A stretch of 11,616 nucleotides of DNA from an uncultured Eubacteriales bacterium (GCA_902797195.1 CADBRY010000243.1:1-11616), one strand, 5' to 3'; positions 1-8,544 are shown, counted from the stretch's first letter. The notes: generated by a model not told the origin, from the letters alone. Numbers and translations are program-made.

Positions 1-2251
1 ACGTCCTCCTGACTCCCTGACATCCTCGGGTAAGTCTGTCGATCTCGAATCTGTTGACTTTCTGCCCTCTCTCTTCAAAATACTTGGCCACATATCCATA
101 GGCGGTCTTGTCTTTGATGGTGCCGATGGTACCCGCCTTATATACGTTCTCCGGTCCAAATATTTCTTCCACGTATTTCTGAGCCGTACCCTGATATTCA
201 CCCGCAAAATTAAGGTCGATATCAGGTTCCTTGTTAGCTTCGAATCCAAGGAAGGTCTCAAAGGGAATATTGAATCCCTCCTTCAGATATTCCGTCCCGC
301 AGTTGGGACAGACTTTGTCGGGCATATCCACCCCGCAATCGTATTCTGTAATGTCACCCCACTCTATATTCTTGCACTTTGGACACAGGTAGTGAGGCGG
401 CAGCGGATTAACCTCGGTTATTCCCGACATGGTCGCGGCAAAAGACGAGCCCACCGATCCTCTGGATCCTACAAGGTATCCGTCGCTTAGTGATTTTTTT
501 ACCAGCATCTCTGCGGATCTGTACATGACCGCATAACCGTTGTCTATTATTGAATTTAATTCCTTGTCCAGTCTTTCGCGAATTTCCTCGGGAAGAGGAG
601 AACCGTACATTTCCGTGGATCTTTCTCTGCATGCCTGCCTGAGGGCTTCTTCGGCGCCTTCGATCTTGGGAGGGAATTTTCCTTCCGGCACAGGCATCAT
701 TTTCTCGATTTGATCGGCTATCAGATTTGTATTTTTGATAACTACTTCGTATGCTTTTTCCTCACCAAGATAGGCGAATTCATCCAGCATCTCCCGGGTG
801 GTCCTGAAGTACAGTCCCTCGTCGCCTTCGACATCTTTGTATCCCTGACCCGCCATGATGATCCTTCTGTAGATAGCTTCCTCCGCATCAAAATAGTGGG
901 CGTCGCAGGTAGCCACAACGGGCTTGCCGTACTCCTCACCCATCTGGACGATCTTCATGTTGAGAGCTTTAAGATCCTCTTCACCACGGATGTTGACTCC
1001 GTCGATGAGAAAACTGTTGTTTACCAGAGGCTGTATCTCAAGGTAATCGTAGAAGTCGGCCAGGAAAGCCAACTCATCCCGGTCCGCACCTCTTAAGATC
1101 GCCCTGAAGACTTCACCGGCTTCGCAGGCGGATCCGAGTATAAGTCCTTCCCTGTGCTTTTCAAGAAGGGATCTGGGTATCCTGGGCTTTTTGTAAAAAT
1201 AATTCAGGTGTGATTCCGATACCAGCCGGTAGAGGTTTTCAAGACCTTTTTTATTTTTTGCAAGGATGATTATGTGGTTGGTTCCCCTTGCCTTGTAATC
1301 GATAGTTCCGTCATCGGCTATGAGGCCCCTGTCGTCCAGAAGATATCCCTCGCAGCCGTAGATTATTTTTATGTCTTTTCCCGCATGTGAAGCGTCTGGA
1401 AATGCCTGCACAACTCCGTGGTCTGTTATTGCCACAGCCGGGTGTCCCCACTTTTCTGCCATCTTCACCAGATGACTGGCGTCGTTCATTCCGTCCATGG
1501 CGCTCATCTTGGTGTGTGCATGCAGCTCCACCCTCTTCTCGGGATAATCGTCCATTCTGCCTGCCACATCCATCTTCTCGATGGCCTTGCACATCACTAT
1601 GACAGTGTTGTCAAAATCATCCCACTGAGCATGGCCGTAGACCTTGATGGAATCTCCTTCTTTAAGAAGCTCGCTGACCTCATCCCATTTTTTATTGGGC
1701 ATAAAGGATTTGACCAGCAGACTGGTGCTCTTGTCCGTAACATATATGAGGGCCATCTTTCTGTTGGTCTTTGTGGTCTTGACATCCATGCGGAATATTT
1801 CACCCTCTACGAGCACGTTGCCGCTTTCGCTCTGGATGTCCACCATCGGGGTGGGCTCCGATCCCGCCGGGATCTTCCCCATGATCTTGTTGCCCTTTGC
1901 GGGAACGAATTTATTCCCCCTGTCTCCTCCGGCATGATACTTATCCTTACCTCCCCCTTCGGCTACGGTGGAGGCAGCGGAAGTCATCATTGACATGAGC
2001 TCTTCCTTGTTGATGGGATTGTCGTATTCCAGATCGATGTCTATCTGTCTGACGCCCTTCATGCTCTTGCAAAGTCTGCTTCTGAAATCCTCGATCTCTT
2101 CGGGAGAAAGGATCATGTTCGTGGTCATCCCAATAGAAAGGATCTTATTGTCCCTTGATATGGCAGCTGTTTTTACGTTTATGTCCAGATCCTCCGGACT
2201 GCAGTTCTTGTATTTGCTGAAATCGATCGAATGCCTGAGTATGTCTTTCAT
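1..2251 (-). CDS. polC: DNA polymerase III alpha subunit, PolC type (5' part; runs off the window), lacking the inserted exonuclease domain
   Basis: This is the replicative polymerase of Firmicutes. It starts with ATG at 2251 and is open for 750 codons to the window edge; the catalytic palm aspartates lie beyond it. Visible order: small N-terminal alpha/beta domain (about residues 1-85), Gly/Lys-rich linker (about 95-125), OB fold (about 130-232), PHP domain (about 240-470), then the start of the polymerase core with GSRGSVGSS at 595-603 and a zinc site C623/C626/C648/C651. PHP ligands H244, H246, D253, H278, E301, H348, C376, D450 and H452 are all present. In ordinary PolC a DEDD exonuclease of roughly 170-200 residues separates the GxEaxL strand from the PYHAxxL strand. 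Here only about 25 residues lie between E301 and H326, with no DxE, HNxxFD or HxxxxD motif. The frame is unbroken, so this is not a frameshift. The start overlaps the ispG stop as ATGA, with only a weak ribosome site. Confidence 0.96.
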   Translation of the reverse strand, partial: MKDILRHSIDFSKYKNCSPEDLDINVKTAAISRDNKILSIGMTTNMILSPEEIEDFRSRLCKSMKGVRQIDIDLEYDNPINKEELMSMMTSAASTVAEGGGKDKYHAGGDRGNKFVPAKGNKIMGKIPAGSEPTPMVDIQSESGNVLVEGEIFRMDVKTTKTNRKMALIYVTDKSTSLLVKSFMPNKKWDEVSELLKEGDSIKVYGHAQWDDFDNTVIVMCKAIEKMDVAGRMDDYPEKRVELHAHTKMSAMDGMNDASHLVKMAEKWGHPAVAITDHGVVQAFPDASHAGKDIKIIYGCEGYLLDDRGLIADDGTIDYKARGTNHIIILAKNKKGLENLYRLVSESHLNYFYKKPRIPRSLLEKHREGLILGSACEAGEVFRAILRGADRDELAFLADFYDYLEIQPLVNNSFLIDGVNIRGEEDLKALNMKIVQMGEEYGKPVVATCDAHYFDAEEAIYRRIIMAGQGYKDVEGDEGLYFRTTREMLDEFAYLGEEKAYEVVIKNTNLIADQIEKMMPVPEGKFPPKIEGAEEALRQACRERSTEMYGSPLPEEIRERLDKELNSIIDNGYAVMYRSAEMLVKKSLSDGYLVGSRGSVGSSFAATMSGITEVNPLPPHYLCPKCKNIEWGDITEYDCGVDMPDKVCPNCGTEYLKEGFNIPFETFLGFEANKEPDIDLNFAGEYQGTAQKYVEEIFGPENVYKAGTIGTIKDKTAYGYVAKYFEERGQKVNRFEIDRLTRGCQGVRRT

Positions 2252-3306
2252 AATCTATCTATAAGTCTCACTAATTCTTCCGGTATATTTTCTTCTTCTG
2301 TTTTTCCAACTATCTCCCCTGCGGCAAAGAGCACTCCCATGCCGTCTCCGCAGGCCACCCCCGCATCTGCGTCCCTGGCTTCTCCGGGACCGTTTACCGC
2401 GCAGCCCATAACGGCCAGCTTGAGGCTCCGTCCTTCTTCGATGTATTTTCTGTTCAGAGGGCTTATCTTCTCCTCGATCTTTGCGATCATCTTCTCCAGA
2501 TCCACCTTCGTCCTTCCGCAGGTGGGACAGGAAACGATCTCGATTCCCTCTTTTCGTATGTCCAGAACAGACAGCAGCTCTCTTGCAAAGGCAACTTCCT
2601 CCACGGGATCCGCTGTCAGGGATACCCTCATGGTGTCTCCTATGCCGTCAAGAAGCAGTGCGCCTATTCCTGCGGCGGACTTGATCTTTCCTCTGGATGC
2701 GGTTCCCGCTTCGGTGACGCCTATGTGGAGCGGGTAGTCACAGGTTTCGTGGACTATTCTGTAAGCCTCTGTATTCACCCTTACATTGGATGATTTCAGA
2801 GAGACAACTATATCGTCAAAGTCCATGTCCTCCAGGATCTTTACGCTCCTCATTGCGCTTTCCGCAAGTCCGGCCGCCGTGATCCCGCCTTCCTTTTTCA
2901 GTATATCTTTTTCAAGGGAGCCTGAGTTTACTCCCACCCGGATGGGGATCCCGGCTTTCTTTGCGGCGTCCACAACCTTCCTTACGTTCTCGGCCTCTCC
3001 GATATTCCCGGGATTTATGCGTATTTTATCCGCCCCCTGATTTATGGCTTCAAGAGCCAGCCGGTAGTCGAAGTGTATGTCGGCTACCATGGGCATCTCA
3101 CATTTTCTTTTTATTTTTCCAAAGGCAACGGCGGCCTCCATGTCAGGCACCGCAAGTCTCACTATCTGACAGCCTGCCTCTTCCAGCCTTCCGATCTGTT
3201 CCAGTGTTCTATTCACATCTGCGGCAGGTGTGTTCGTCATGGACTGGATAGATATGGGACTATCCCCTCCAATCAGGACTCCCCCGCAGTTCACCTGTTT
3301 TTTCAT
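2248..3306 (-). CDS. ispG: 4-hydroxy-3-methylbut-2-enyl diphosphate synthase (IspG/GcpE)
   Basis: This cytoplasmic iron-sulfur enzyme reductively converts MEcPP to HMBPP, the penultimate step of the MEP isoprenoid pathway. The 352-residue length fits the short bacterial form. The N-terminal TIM barrel shows SIQSMTNT (19-26), VADIHFDYRLA (74-84) and KIRINPGNIG (94-103). The C-terminal domain carries the [4Fe-4S] ligands C260 and C263 (SCPTCGRT), C302 (MGCAVNGPGEA) and E309. The gene starts 50 nt after the rseP stop; the ATG at 3306 gives the conserved N-terminus, although the ribosome site before it is weak. Its stop overlaps the polC start by four bases, which suggests coupled translation. 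It acts in the same pathway as dxr two genes upstream. Confidence 0.97.
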   Translation of the reverse strand: MKKQVNCGGVLIGGDSPISIQSMTNTPAADVNRTLEQIGRLEEAGCQIVRLAVPDMEAAVAFGKIKRKCEMPMVADIHFDYRLALEAINQGADKIRINPGNIGEAENVRKVVDAAKKAGIPIRVGVNSGSLEKDILKKEGGITAAGLAESAMRSVKILEDMDFDDIVVSLKSSNVRVNTEAYRIVHETCDYPLHIGVTEAGTASRGKIKSAAGIGALLLDGIGDTMRVSLTADPVEEVAFARELLSVLDIRKEGIEIVSCPTCGRTKVDLEKMIAKIEEKISPLNRKYIEEGRSLKLAVMGCAVNGPGEARDADAGVACGDGMGVLFAAGEIVGKTEEENIPEELVRLIDRL

Positions 3307-3331
3307 CCCACAACTCTTTTCTCTGTATAAT

Positions 3332-3348
3332 TCCGGGCATCACCCGGA
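3332..3348 (-). other. Small hairpin in the rseP-ispG gap
   Basis: On the transcribed strand TCCGGG and CCCGGA form a 6-bp perfect stem with a 5-nt loop in the 50-nt spacer. No T run follows, so it is not an obvious terminator. It could be an mRNA processing or stability element that changes the rseP/ispG ratio, or it could be chance. Confidence 0.3.
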
Positions 3349-3356
3349 GCGGCTCC

Positions 3357-4367
3357 TTAAAATATTGGCAGTATGAACCTGATCACGTCGTTGAAAGTCA
3401 CATACACCATCAAAAGCATCAAAAGCATTATGCCGATAAAATGTATCCTGCCTTCCATCTGATCGGACACCCTCTTGCCTGTGATCTTGCGGATCAGAAG
3501 AAAGAGCAGTCTGCCTCCGTCGAGAGCCGGCAGTGGAAGCATGTTGATTATGGCCAGGTTAAGGCTCAAAAGAGCCGCAAGATATACCACATACATCACT
3601 CCGGACTTTGCCGTCTCGTTTACCGCATATACTATCCCCACGGGACCAGAAAGATCCTTTACGGAGGCCTCACCTGTAAACAGCTGCCTTAGGACGTCAT
3701 ACATCATGACCGTCATGCTTCCGGTGTTTTTGATCCCGTCTATGAAAGCGGTGCCCACATTCCTCTTCAATGCGGGGGTTATCCCTATGAGGCTTCGCTT
3801 CTGTTCCTTATCGTATTCGGGCTTGGTCTTGAAAGTCATTTCCTTTCCGTCTCTATCGACGGTTATGGTTATGGCCTCGCCCTTGTTGTCCCCGATGGTT
3901 CCGGTTATGTCATCCCATTCTTTGATGTTATTTCCATCTATGGCTGTGATCCTGTCTCCTGCCATTATCCCCGCGGTCTCCGCGGGAGAGCCCTTCTCCA
4001 CCTGATCGATCACCGTTGTGGCCTGTCCCATGAAGAAGGCGATTATTATAAGCAGCACGACGCATGTGAGAAGGTTCATGAATGAGCCGGCGGCCAGCAC
4101 CAGTGCTCTCTGCCATGCGGGTTTTCTGTTAAATGCTCTGGGGTCTTCAGAGTCCTCATCCTCTCCCTCCATGGCACAGTAGCCACCTATGGGAAATACC
4201 CTCAGGGCATACAGTGTTTCGCCCTTCTGTTTTTTGAATATGGCAGGCCCCATTCCAATGGCGAATTCGTTGACCTTTACACCGCATGCCTTTGCAACCA
4301 TAAAATGGCCAAGTTCATGGACAAATATCAGCATACAGAATATCAGAATGGCATATATTATCGTCAT
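3357..4367 (-). CDS. rseP: Site-2 intramembrane zinc metalloprotease RseP/RasP
   Basis: This membrane protease of the S2P family cuts transmembrane segments of anti-sigma factors and remnant signal peptides. At 336 residues it has the compact Gram-positive form with one PDZ domain. The first membrane segment (about 3-22) carries the zinc motif HELGH at 17-21. A second hydrophobic segment lies near 88-112, a PDZ domain near 115-185 (SPAETAGIMAGDRI), and the third metal ligand D283 is in PLPALDGGR next to the third membrane helix. A last hydrophobic segment ends the protein. Its ATG overlaps the dxr stop as ATGA, so translation is probably coupled. The place between dxr and ispG is typical of this cluster and does not imply a role in isoprenoid synthesis. 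Confidence 0.96.
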   Translation of the reverse strand: MTIIYAILIFCMLIFVHELGHFMVAKACGVKVNEFAIGMGPAIFKKQKGETLYALRVFPIGGYCAMEGEDEDSEDPRAFNRKPAWQRALVLAAGSFMNLLTCVVLLIIIAFFMGQATTVIDQVEKGSPAETAGIMAGDRITAIDGNNIKEWDDITGTIGDNKGEAITITVDRDGKEMTFKTKPEYDKEQKRSLIGITPALKRNVGTAFIDGIKNTGSMTVMMYDVLRQLFTGEASVKDLSGPVGIVYAVNETAKSGVMYVVYLAALLSLNLAIINMLPLPALDGGRLLFLLIRKITGKRVSDQMEGRIHFIGIMLLMLLMVYVTFNDVIRFILPIF

Positions 4368-5509
4368 ATCAGTTTTTCTACTTCTTTCCTTGCCCTGCGG
4401 TCTTCCTCCAGCAGGGTCTCAAAATCAATATCTTTTACGGGCACATATCCATCCATCATTTTCTCCAGATTGTCCTGGATCTGCAGGAAGGATATTTTTT
4501 TATTCAGGAAGGCTTCCACGAGAGCCTCGTTTGCTCCGTTCATATATGCGCAGGAAGTCCCACCCTCGGCGCATGCCCTTCTGGCTATATCCATTGTTGT
4601 GAACACCCTGTCATTGGGCTTTTCAAAAGTCAGCTGACCGAAATCCAAAAGTTCAAGAGGTCTCATATCTCCGCTCATGGGAAGTCTCTCAGGCCAGGAA
4701 AAAGCATAGGCGATGGGCACCTTCATGTCCGGGTTTCCCATCTGTCCTATCACCGATCCGTCCTCGTATTCCACGGCGGAATGGAGCACGCTCTGTGGAT
4801 GGACAAGAACCTGTATCCGCTCCAGCGCCACATCGAAAAGCCACCTTGCCTCTATGATTTCCAGCCCCTTGTTCATCATGGTGGCAGAATCTATGGTTAT
4901 CTTCGCACCCATGCTCCAGTTGGGATGCTTGAGTGCGTCTTCAAGGCCGACTTCCTCAAGCTGTTTTCTCGTGTATCCTCTGAAAGGCCCTCCCGATGCG
5001 GTGAGCAATATGCGTCTTACGGGATTTCCTCCCGATCCTTCAAGGCACTGGAAGATGGCGCTGTGTTCGCTGTCAACGGGAAGAAGTCTGACTCCTCTCT
5101 CCCCGGCCTTTGACATGACCAGCTCTCCTCCCGCAACGAGAGTTTCCTTGTTTGCAAAGGCAATGTCTTTTCCGTAGTCTATAGCCTTAAGTGTGGGTCC
5201 AAGGCCCCTCATACCCATGAGGGAATTAAGGACCATATCCGCCTCGTCAAAAGATGCCAGGGTGTCCAGTCCTTCTCTTCCGTGGAAGACCTGAAGGTTT
5301 GGAAACTCGGCCTGGATTGCCTTTGCATCCTCTTCCTTCTCAAGGCTTACCGCCAGAGGCCGGAATTCCCTTATCTGCTCCCTTAACAGTTCCACCCTGC
5401 TGCTGCACGACAGAGTCACAGCCTTAAGTTTTTCGTGATTCTCCTTTATTATTTCAAGAGCCTGGGTGCCGATGGAACCGGTGCTTCCCAGAATCGATAT
5501 CTTCTTCAT
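4364..5509 (-). CDS. dxr: 1-deoxy-D-xylulose 5-phosphate reductoisomerase
   Basis: This is the first committed enzyme of the MEP pathway. It rearranges and reduces DXP to MEP with NADPH and a divalent metal, and it is the target of fosmidomycin. The 381 residues match the family. The NADPH-binding GSTGSIGTQALEII is at 8-21. The metal ligands are D146 and E148 (PVDSEHSA) and E217, within the NKGLEIIEARW block at 213-223, where N213 and K214 bind the phosphate side. HPQSVLHSAVEY follows. The start at 5509 has a good ribosome site (AAGGGAG) about 10 nt upstream in the 49-nt gap after cdsA. The stop overlaps rseP. Confidence 0.97.
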   Translation of the reverse strand: MKKISILGSTGSIGTQALEIIKENHEKLKAVTLSCSSRVELLREQIREFRPLAVSLEKEEDAKAIQAEFPNLQVFHGREGLDTLASFDEADMVLNSLMGMRGLGPTLKAIDYGKDIAFANKETLVAGGELVMSKAGERGVRLLPVDSEHSAIFQCLEGSGGNPVRRILLTASGGPFRGYTRKQLEEVGLEDALKHPNWSMGAKITIDSATMMNKGLEIIEARWLFDVALERIQVLVHPQSVLHSAVEYEDGSVIGQMGNPDMKVPIAYAFSWPERLPMSGDMRPLELLDFGQLTFEKPNDRVFTTMDIARRACAEGGTSCAYMNGANEALVEAFLNKKISFLQIQDNLEKMMDGYVPVKDIDFETLLEEDRRARKEVEKLI

Positions 5510-5558
5510 TGTATGGTCGCTCCCTTCGCCCTGCTGCCGGGCGGCCGTCCATTCTGTC

Positions 5559-6377
5559 TCAGATCACCGAGAGGGACAGCAGATAAAAGTAGTAGTATAC
5601 CAGCGGTCCCGTGAAGAGCACGCTGTCGAATCTGTCAAGTATCCCTCCGTGTCCCGGAATGAGGTTTCCGTAATCTTTGATCCCCATCTTCCTTTTGAAG
5701 ATGGAAGCGGTAAGGTCTCCAAACTGAGAGACCACTCCTCCAAGAAGTCCCACTATAAGGCAGTGGATCATCATGTCCTTCGCGAAAATCAGTCCGAAGA
5801 CTCCGCACAGGATCACGCTCCCAAGGGTGCCGCCCACGGATCCTTCTATGGTTTTTTTGGGGCTGATGTTGGGGCATAGTTTATGTTTTCCAAAAGCGTA
5901 ACCTGTAAAGTATGCCATTATGTCTGTACCGAATGCGGTTATGACCACAAGCCACACAAGTATCTCCATGTCACCCCACGATGAGATCAGCGCGATATGG
6001 TAGCAGAAAAATACGATGTAGAATATTCCCGTTACAGTGGCCAGAGCATCGGAGAGTTTTCTTTCATTTATCTTGAAAAGATAGAGAAGGCTTGCCAGGA
6101 CCACGGCGAATATCCACAGCATGTACAGGACAGTGATAATGTCGGTTCCCTCTCCCATCCCTCGCATCTCCGCGATGCCGATGAGATAAAGGGCGACGGA
6201 TGCGCAAAAGGCAATGGGAAAGCTGGGTTTGATATCCATGTTTCCAAAGCCCTTGAAAAATTCCCGAACGGCCATTATTCCGATCACAAAGCATCCCGCA
6301 TAAAGAACATACCCTCCTATGATCAGTATCACAAGGAGGGGCGCCATAATAAGTCCCGAAAGAATTCTTGTTTTCAT
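5559..6377 (-). CDS. cdsA: Phosphatidate cytidylyltransferase (CDP-diacylglycerol synthase)
   Basis: This integral membrane enzyme makes CDP-diacylglycerol from phosphatidic acid and CTP, the branch point for bacterial phospholipids. The 272 residues contain about seven or eight hydrophobic segments. The family signature is complete in the C-terminal half: SIFKRKMGIKD (225-235), PGHGG (241-245) and LDRFDS (247-252). An earlier conserved block, TDIMAYFTGYAFGKHKL with PKKTIEGS, is at 151-180. It starts 24 nt after the uppS stop, with an AAAGG ribosome site somewhat far (about 12 nt) from the ATG. Placement between uppS and dxr is standard for this cluster. Confidence 0.96.
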   Translation of the reverse strand: MKTRILSGLIMAPLLVILIIGGYVLYAGCFVIGIMAVREFFKGFGNMDIKPSFPIAFCASVALYLIGIAEMRGMGEGTDIITVLYMLWIFAVVLASLLYLFKINERKLSDALATVTGIFYIVFFCYHIALISSWGDMEILVWLVVITAFGTDIMAYFTGYAFGKHKLCPNISPKKTIEGSVGGTLGSVILCGVFGLIFAKDMMIHCLIVGLLGGVVSQFGDLTASIFKRKMGIKDYGNLIPGHGGILDRFDSVLFTGPLVYYYFYLLSLSVI

Positions 6378-6401
6378 CAGCCCGATACCCTTTCTATGTT
6401 T

Positions 6402-7124
6402 TTACCTGCCGCCGTACCTTCTGTTGCGGTTCTGGTAAACTTCAATGGCTTTTTCAAATTTCTCCGGCGTGAAATCCGGCCAGAGATCATCTACAAAAAC
6501 GAACTCGCTGTATGCGCACTGCCAAAGGAGAACGTTTGACAGACGCTCTTCTCCGCTGGTCCTGATTATTAGCTCAGGATCTCCGCATCCCGTAAACTCC
6601 TTACCCGTGTAGAGTCTGTCGGATATGGTGTCCTCGGTAATGTCTTCAGGGCTGATCTTACCCTCTCTGACTTCTTCCGCGATGCTTGAAACGGCCCTTC
6701 GTATATCATCCCTTCCACCGTAGTTCAAGGCGATGTTAAACTGCAGACCCGTGTTGTCCGCGGTGTCGTTGATTGCCTTTTCAACGGATCTCAGGGCGTC
6801 CTGAGGAATAGCGGAAGGATCTCCAAGTATACGTATCCTGACATTGTTGTCCATTATCTTCTTGAGCTCGCTCTGGACATACTTTATCAGGAGCTTGAAT
6901 ATGCCTGAGACCTCTTCGGCCGACCTCTTCCAGTTCTCCGTGGAGAAGGCGTAGACGGTCAGGTGCTTTATCCCAAGCTTGTCAGCCCTGTCGACTATCT
7001 CGATCATGGCCTTCATTCCGGCGTTGTGGCCGGCCAGCCTGGGAACACCTTTTGCCGCAGCCCATCTTCCGTTGCCGTCCATTATTATGGCAACATGTCG
7101 AGGGATCCTGTCAGCGTCCAGCAT
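6402..7124 (-). CDS. uppS: Isoprenyl transferase, undecaprenyl diphosphate synthase type
   Basis: This soluble cis-prenyltransferase condenses isopentenyl diphosphate onto an allylic primer to make the C55 lipid carrier of peptidoglycan synthesis. The 240 residues are normal for the family. The pyrophosphate-binding catalytic loop is IIMDGNGRWA, with the catalytic aspartate at residue 16. The later motifs HLTVYAFSTENWKR, RTSGEERLSN, LLWQCAYSEF and DDLWPDF are all present. The ATG shares one base with the frr stop (TGATG), so ribosomes finishing frr probably restart here; an AAGGAG lies about 14 nt upstream. The upstream substrates come from the pathway that includes dxr and ispG, encoded further along the same cluster. 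Confidence 0.97.
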   Translation of the reverse strand: MLDADRIPRHVAIIMDGNGRWAAAKGVPRLAGHNAGMKAMIEIVDRADKLGIKHLTVYAFSTENWKRSAEEVSGIFKLLIKYVQSELKKIMDNNVRIRILGDPSAIPQDALRSVEKAINDTADNTGLQFNIALNYGGRDDIRRAVSSIAEEVREGKISPEDITEDTISDRLYTGKEFTGCGDPELIIRTSGEERLSNVLLWQCAYSEFVFVDDLWPDFTPEKFEKAIEVYQNRNRRYGGR

Positions 7125-7681
7125 CAGACTTCCAATATCTCCTTTTCCTTATCTGCCACGATCTCATCTATGGTCTTGATGGCTTCGTCAGTGGCCTTCT
7201 GGATCTCATCCAGCATCTCTTTTCTGTCGTCTTCTGTATAATCCCCGGATTTCTCCAGCTTCTTGACCTTGTCGTTGGCATCTCTTCTGAGATTTCTGAC
7301 GGCGACCTTGGTATCCTCGCCCATCTTCTTAACGGTCTTGGTGAGCTCCACTCTTCTCTCCTCTGTGACCTGAGGGATCTGAAGACGGATGACCTTGCCG
7401 TCGTTTGCGGGTGTTATTCCCACATTAGCGATATTGATCGCCTTCTCGATATCGGGAATGCTCTTGGGATCAAAGGGTGAAATCATGAGAGTCCTGGGTT
7501 CGGGCACGGATATGTTTGCCAAAGCCTTGAGGGGTGTGGGTGTTCCGTAGTAGTCTACAGTCACCTTGTCCACCAAAGCCGCGTTGGCTCTTCCCGCTCT
7601 TACCGTTGCCAGCTCTTCCTTGAGCAGTGACTCGCTCTTTCCGATTTTCTCCTTCAACAGATCCATATCAAATTCGCTCAT
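7124..7681 (-). CDS. frr: Ribosome recycling factor
   Basis: This protein splits post-termination ribosomes together with EF-G. The 185 residues match the family length exactly. Recognisable blocks are the N-terminal helix ending in ELATVRAGRANAALVDKV, the VDYYGTPTPLKALANISV stretch of domain II, SPFDPKSIPDIEKAI, and the C-terminal three-helix-bundle segments ERRVELTKTVKKMGE and VRNLRRDANDKVKKLE. The start has the clearest ribosome site in the block: GGAGG at 7693-7689, 7 nt before the ATG, in a 48-nt gap after pyrH. The stop overlaps uppS by one base. Confidence 0.97.
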   Translation of the reverse strand: MSEFDMDLLKEKIGKSESLLKEELATVRAGRANAALVDKVTVDYYGTPTPLKALANISVPEPRTLMISPFDPKSIPDIEKAINIANVGITPANDGKVIRLQIPQVTEERRVELTKTVKKMGEDTKVAVRNLRRDANDKVKKLEKSGDYTEDDRKEMLDEIQKATDEAIKTIDEIVADKEKEILEV

Positions 7682-7729
7682 TGTTCTACCTCCGAATCAA
7701 ACAAATTATATTAAACTCATTATCTGTCC

Positions 7730-8440
7730 CTAACGCCCCTTGACGATAGTTCCTATCTTCTCACCACAAACCGCCTTCATCACATTTCCCTCCTCCGCGA
7801 GGGCAAACACGTGTATGGCTATGTCGTTGTCCCTGCACAAAGCCGCCGCCGTGGAATCCATAACTTTCAGATCCTGCTCCAGGACCTGGGTATGGGTAAG
7901 TTCATCATACTTGACCGCATCCGGGTTTGTATTTGGATCGTCTGAATATACCGCATCGATCTTTTTGGCCAGCATTATTACTTCCGCGCTGATCTCCGCA
8001 GCCCTTAATGCCGCTGTGGTATCGGTGGAGAAGAACGGACTTCCCGTTCCCGCTCCGAAGATGACCACCCTGTTTTTTTCAAGGTGTCTCATTGCTCTTC
8101 TGCGCACATAGGTTTCTGCAACTTCCCGCATTTCGATGGCGCTTTGGACTCTCGTATCCACGCCTATCTCCTCAAGAGCATCCTGCAAAGCCATGGAGTT
8201 CATGACCGTCGCCAGCATTCCGATGTAATCTGCCGTAGCACGATCCATGTTCTCGCTGGTCCTTCCTCTCCAGAAATTGCCTCCGCCTACAACGATTGCC
8301 ACTTCGACGCCGGCTTCATGCACTTCTTTGATCTGGGCAGCGACCTTTTTCACCGTTGGATTGTCTATTCCAAAGTGTTTGTCCCCTGCCAGCGCTTCTC
8401 CGCTCAGCTTGAGAAGTATACGCTTATACTTGGGTTTCAT
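7730..8440 (-). CDS. pyrH: UMP kinase
   Basis: This is the bacterial UMP kinase of the amino-acid-kinase fold, a hexameric cytoplasmic enzyme that phosphorylates UMP to UDP for RNA, DNA and cell-wall sugar nucleotides. The 236 residues are full length. It shows [12 protein letters not shown] at 6-17, the phosphate loop [11 protein letters not shown], the UMP-binding [13 protein letters not shown], and [19 protein letters not shown], followed by [10 protein letters not shown]. The ATG at 8440 is preceded by GGGAG at 8452-8448 with 7-nt spacing, which fixes the start. It is the first gene of the downstream block and follows the promoter at 8516-8544. rpsB and tsf, the usual upstream neighbours, are not here. 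Confidence 0.97.
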   Translation of the reverse strand: MKPKYKRILLKLSGEALAGDKHFGIDNPTVKKVAAQIKEVHEAGVEVAIVVGGGNFWRGRTSENMDRATADYIGMLATVMNSMALQDALEEIGVDTRVQSAIEMREVAETYVRRRAMRHLEKNRVVIFGAGTGSPFFSTDTTAALRAAEISAEVIMLAKKIDAVYSDDPNTNPDAVKYDELTHTQVLEQDLKVMDSTAAALCRDNDIAIHVFALAEEGNVMKAVCGEKIGTIVKGR

Positions 8441-8515
8441 TTGTCTTCTCCCGTAGAATTCAGGTGTTTTTGAAACGTTTTCGGGCGGATCTCATCAAAA
8501 ATCCAAACCCAAGTA

Positions 8516-8544
8516 AGTATACCATATATAGTTGTTGAAGACAA
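8516..8544 (-). promoter_or_regulatory. Sigma-A type promoter for the pyrH block
   Basis: On the minus strand TTGTCT (8544-8539) is followed by exactly 17 nt and then TATACT (8521-8516). TGG immediately before the -10 makes it an extended -10. The predicted transcription start is near 8509, giving a leader of about 70 nt ahead of pyrH. This is the best promoter match in the gap and the natural start for pyrH through polC. Confidence 0.75.

Noticed and set aside
1..2251. Frameshift or pseudogene explanation for the missing PolC exonuclease
   Set aside because: I translated the region codon by codon: it is one open frame with conserved PHP sequence on both sides of the junction and no stop.
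3332..3348. rseP-ispG hairpin as a transcription terminator
   Set aside because: Stem is only 6 bp and no T run follows on the transcribed strand.
7705..7733. Internal promoter ahead of frr (TATAAT at 7710-7705)
   Set aside because: The -10 is perfect but the region 16-18 nt upstream (TTAGGG/TAGGGA) is a poor -35; possible but not supported.
8460..8495. Short basic leader frame [11 protein letters not shown] ending 19 nt before pyrH ATG
   Set aside because: It lies in the predicted leader but has no clear ribosome site and no run of regulatory codons; probably chance.
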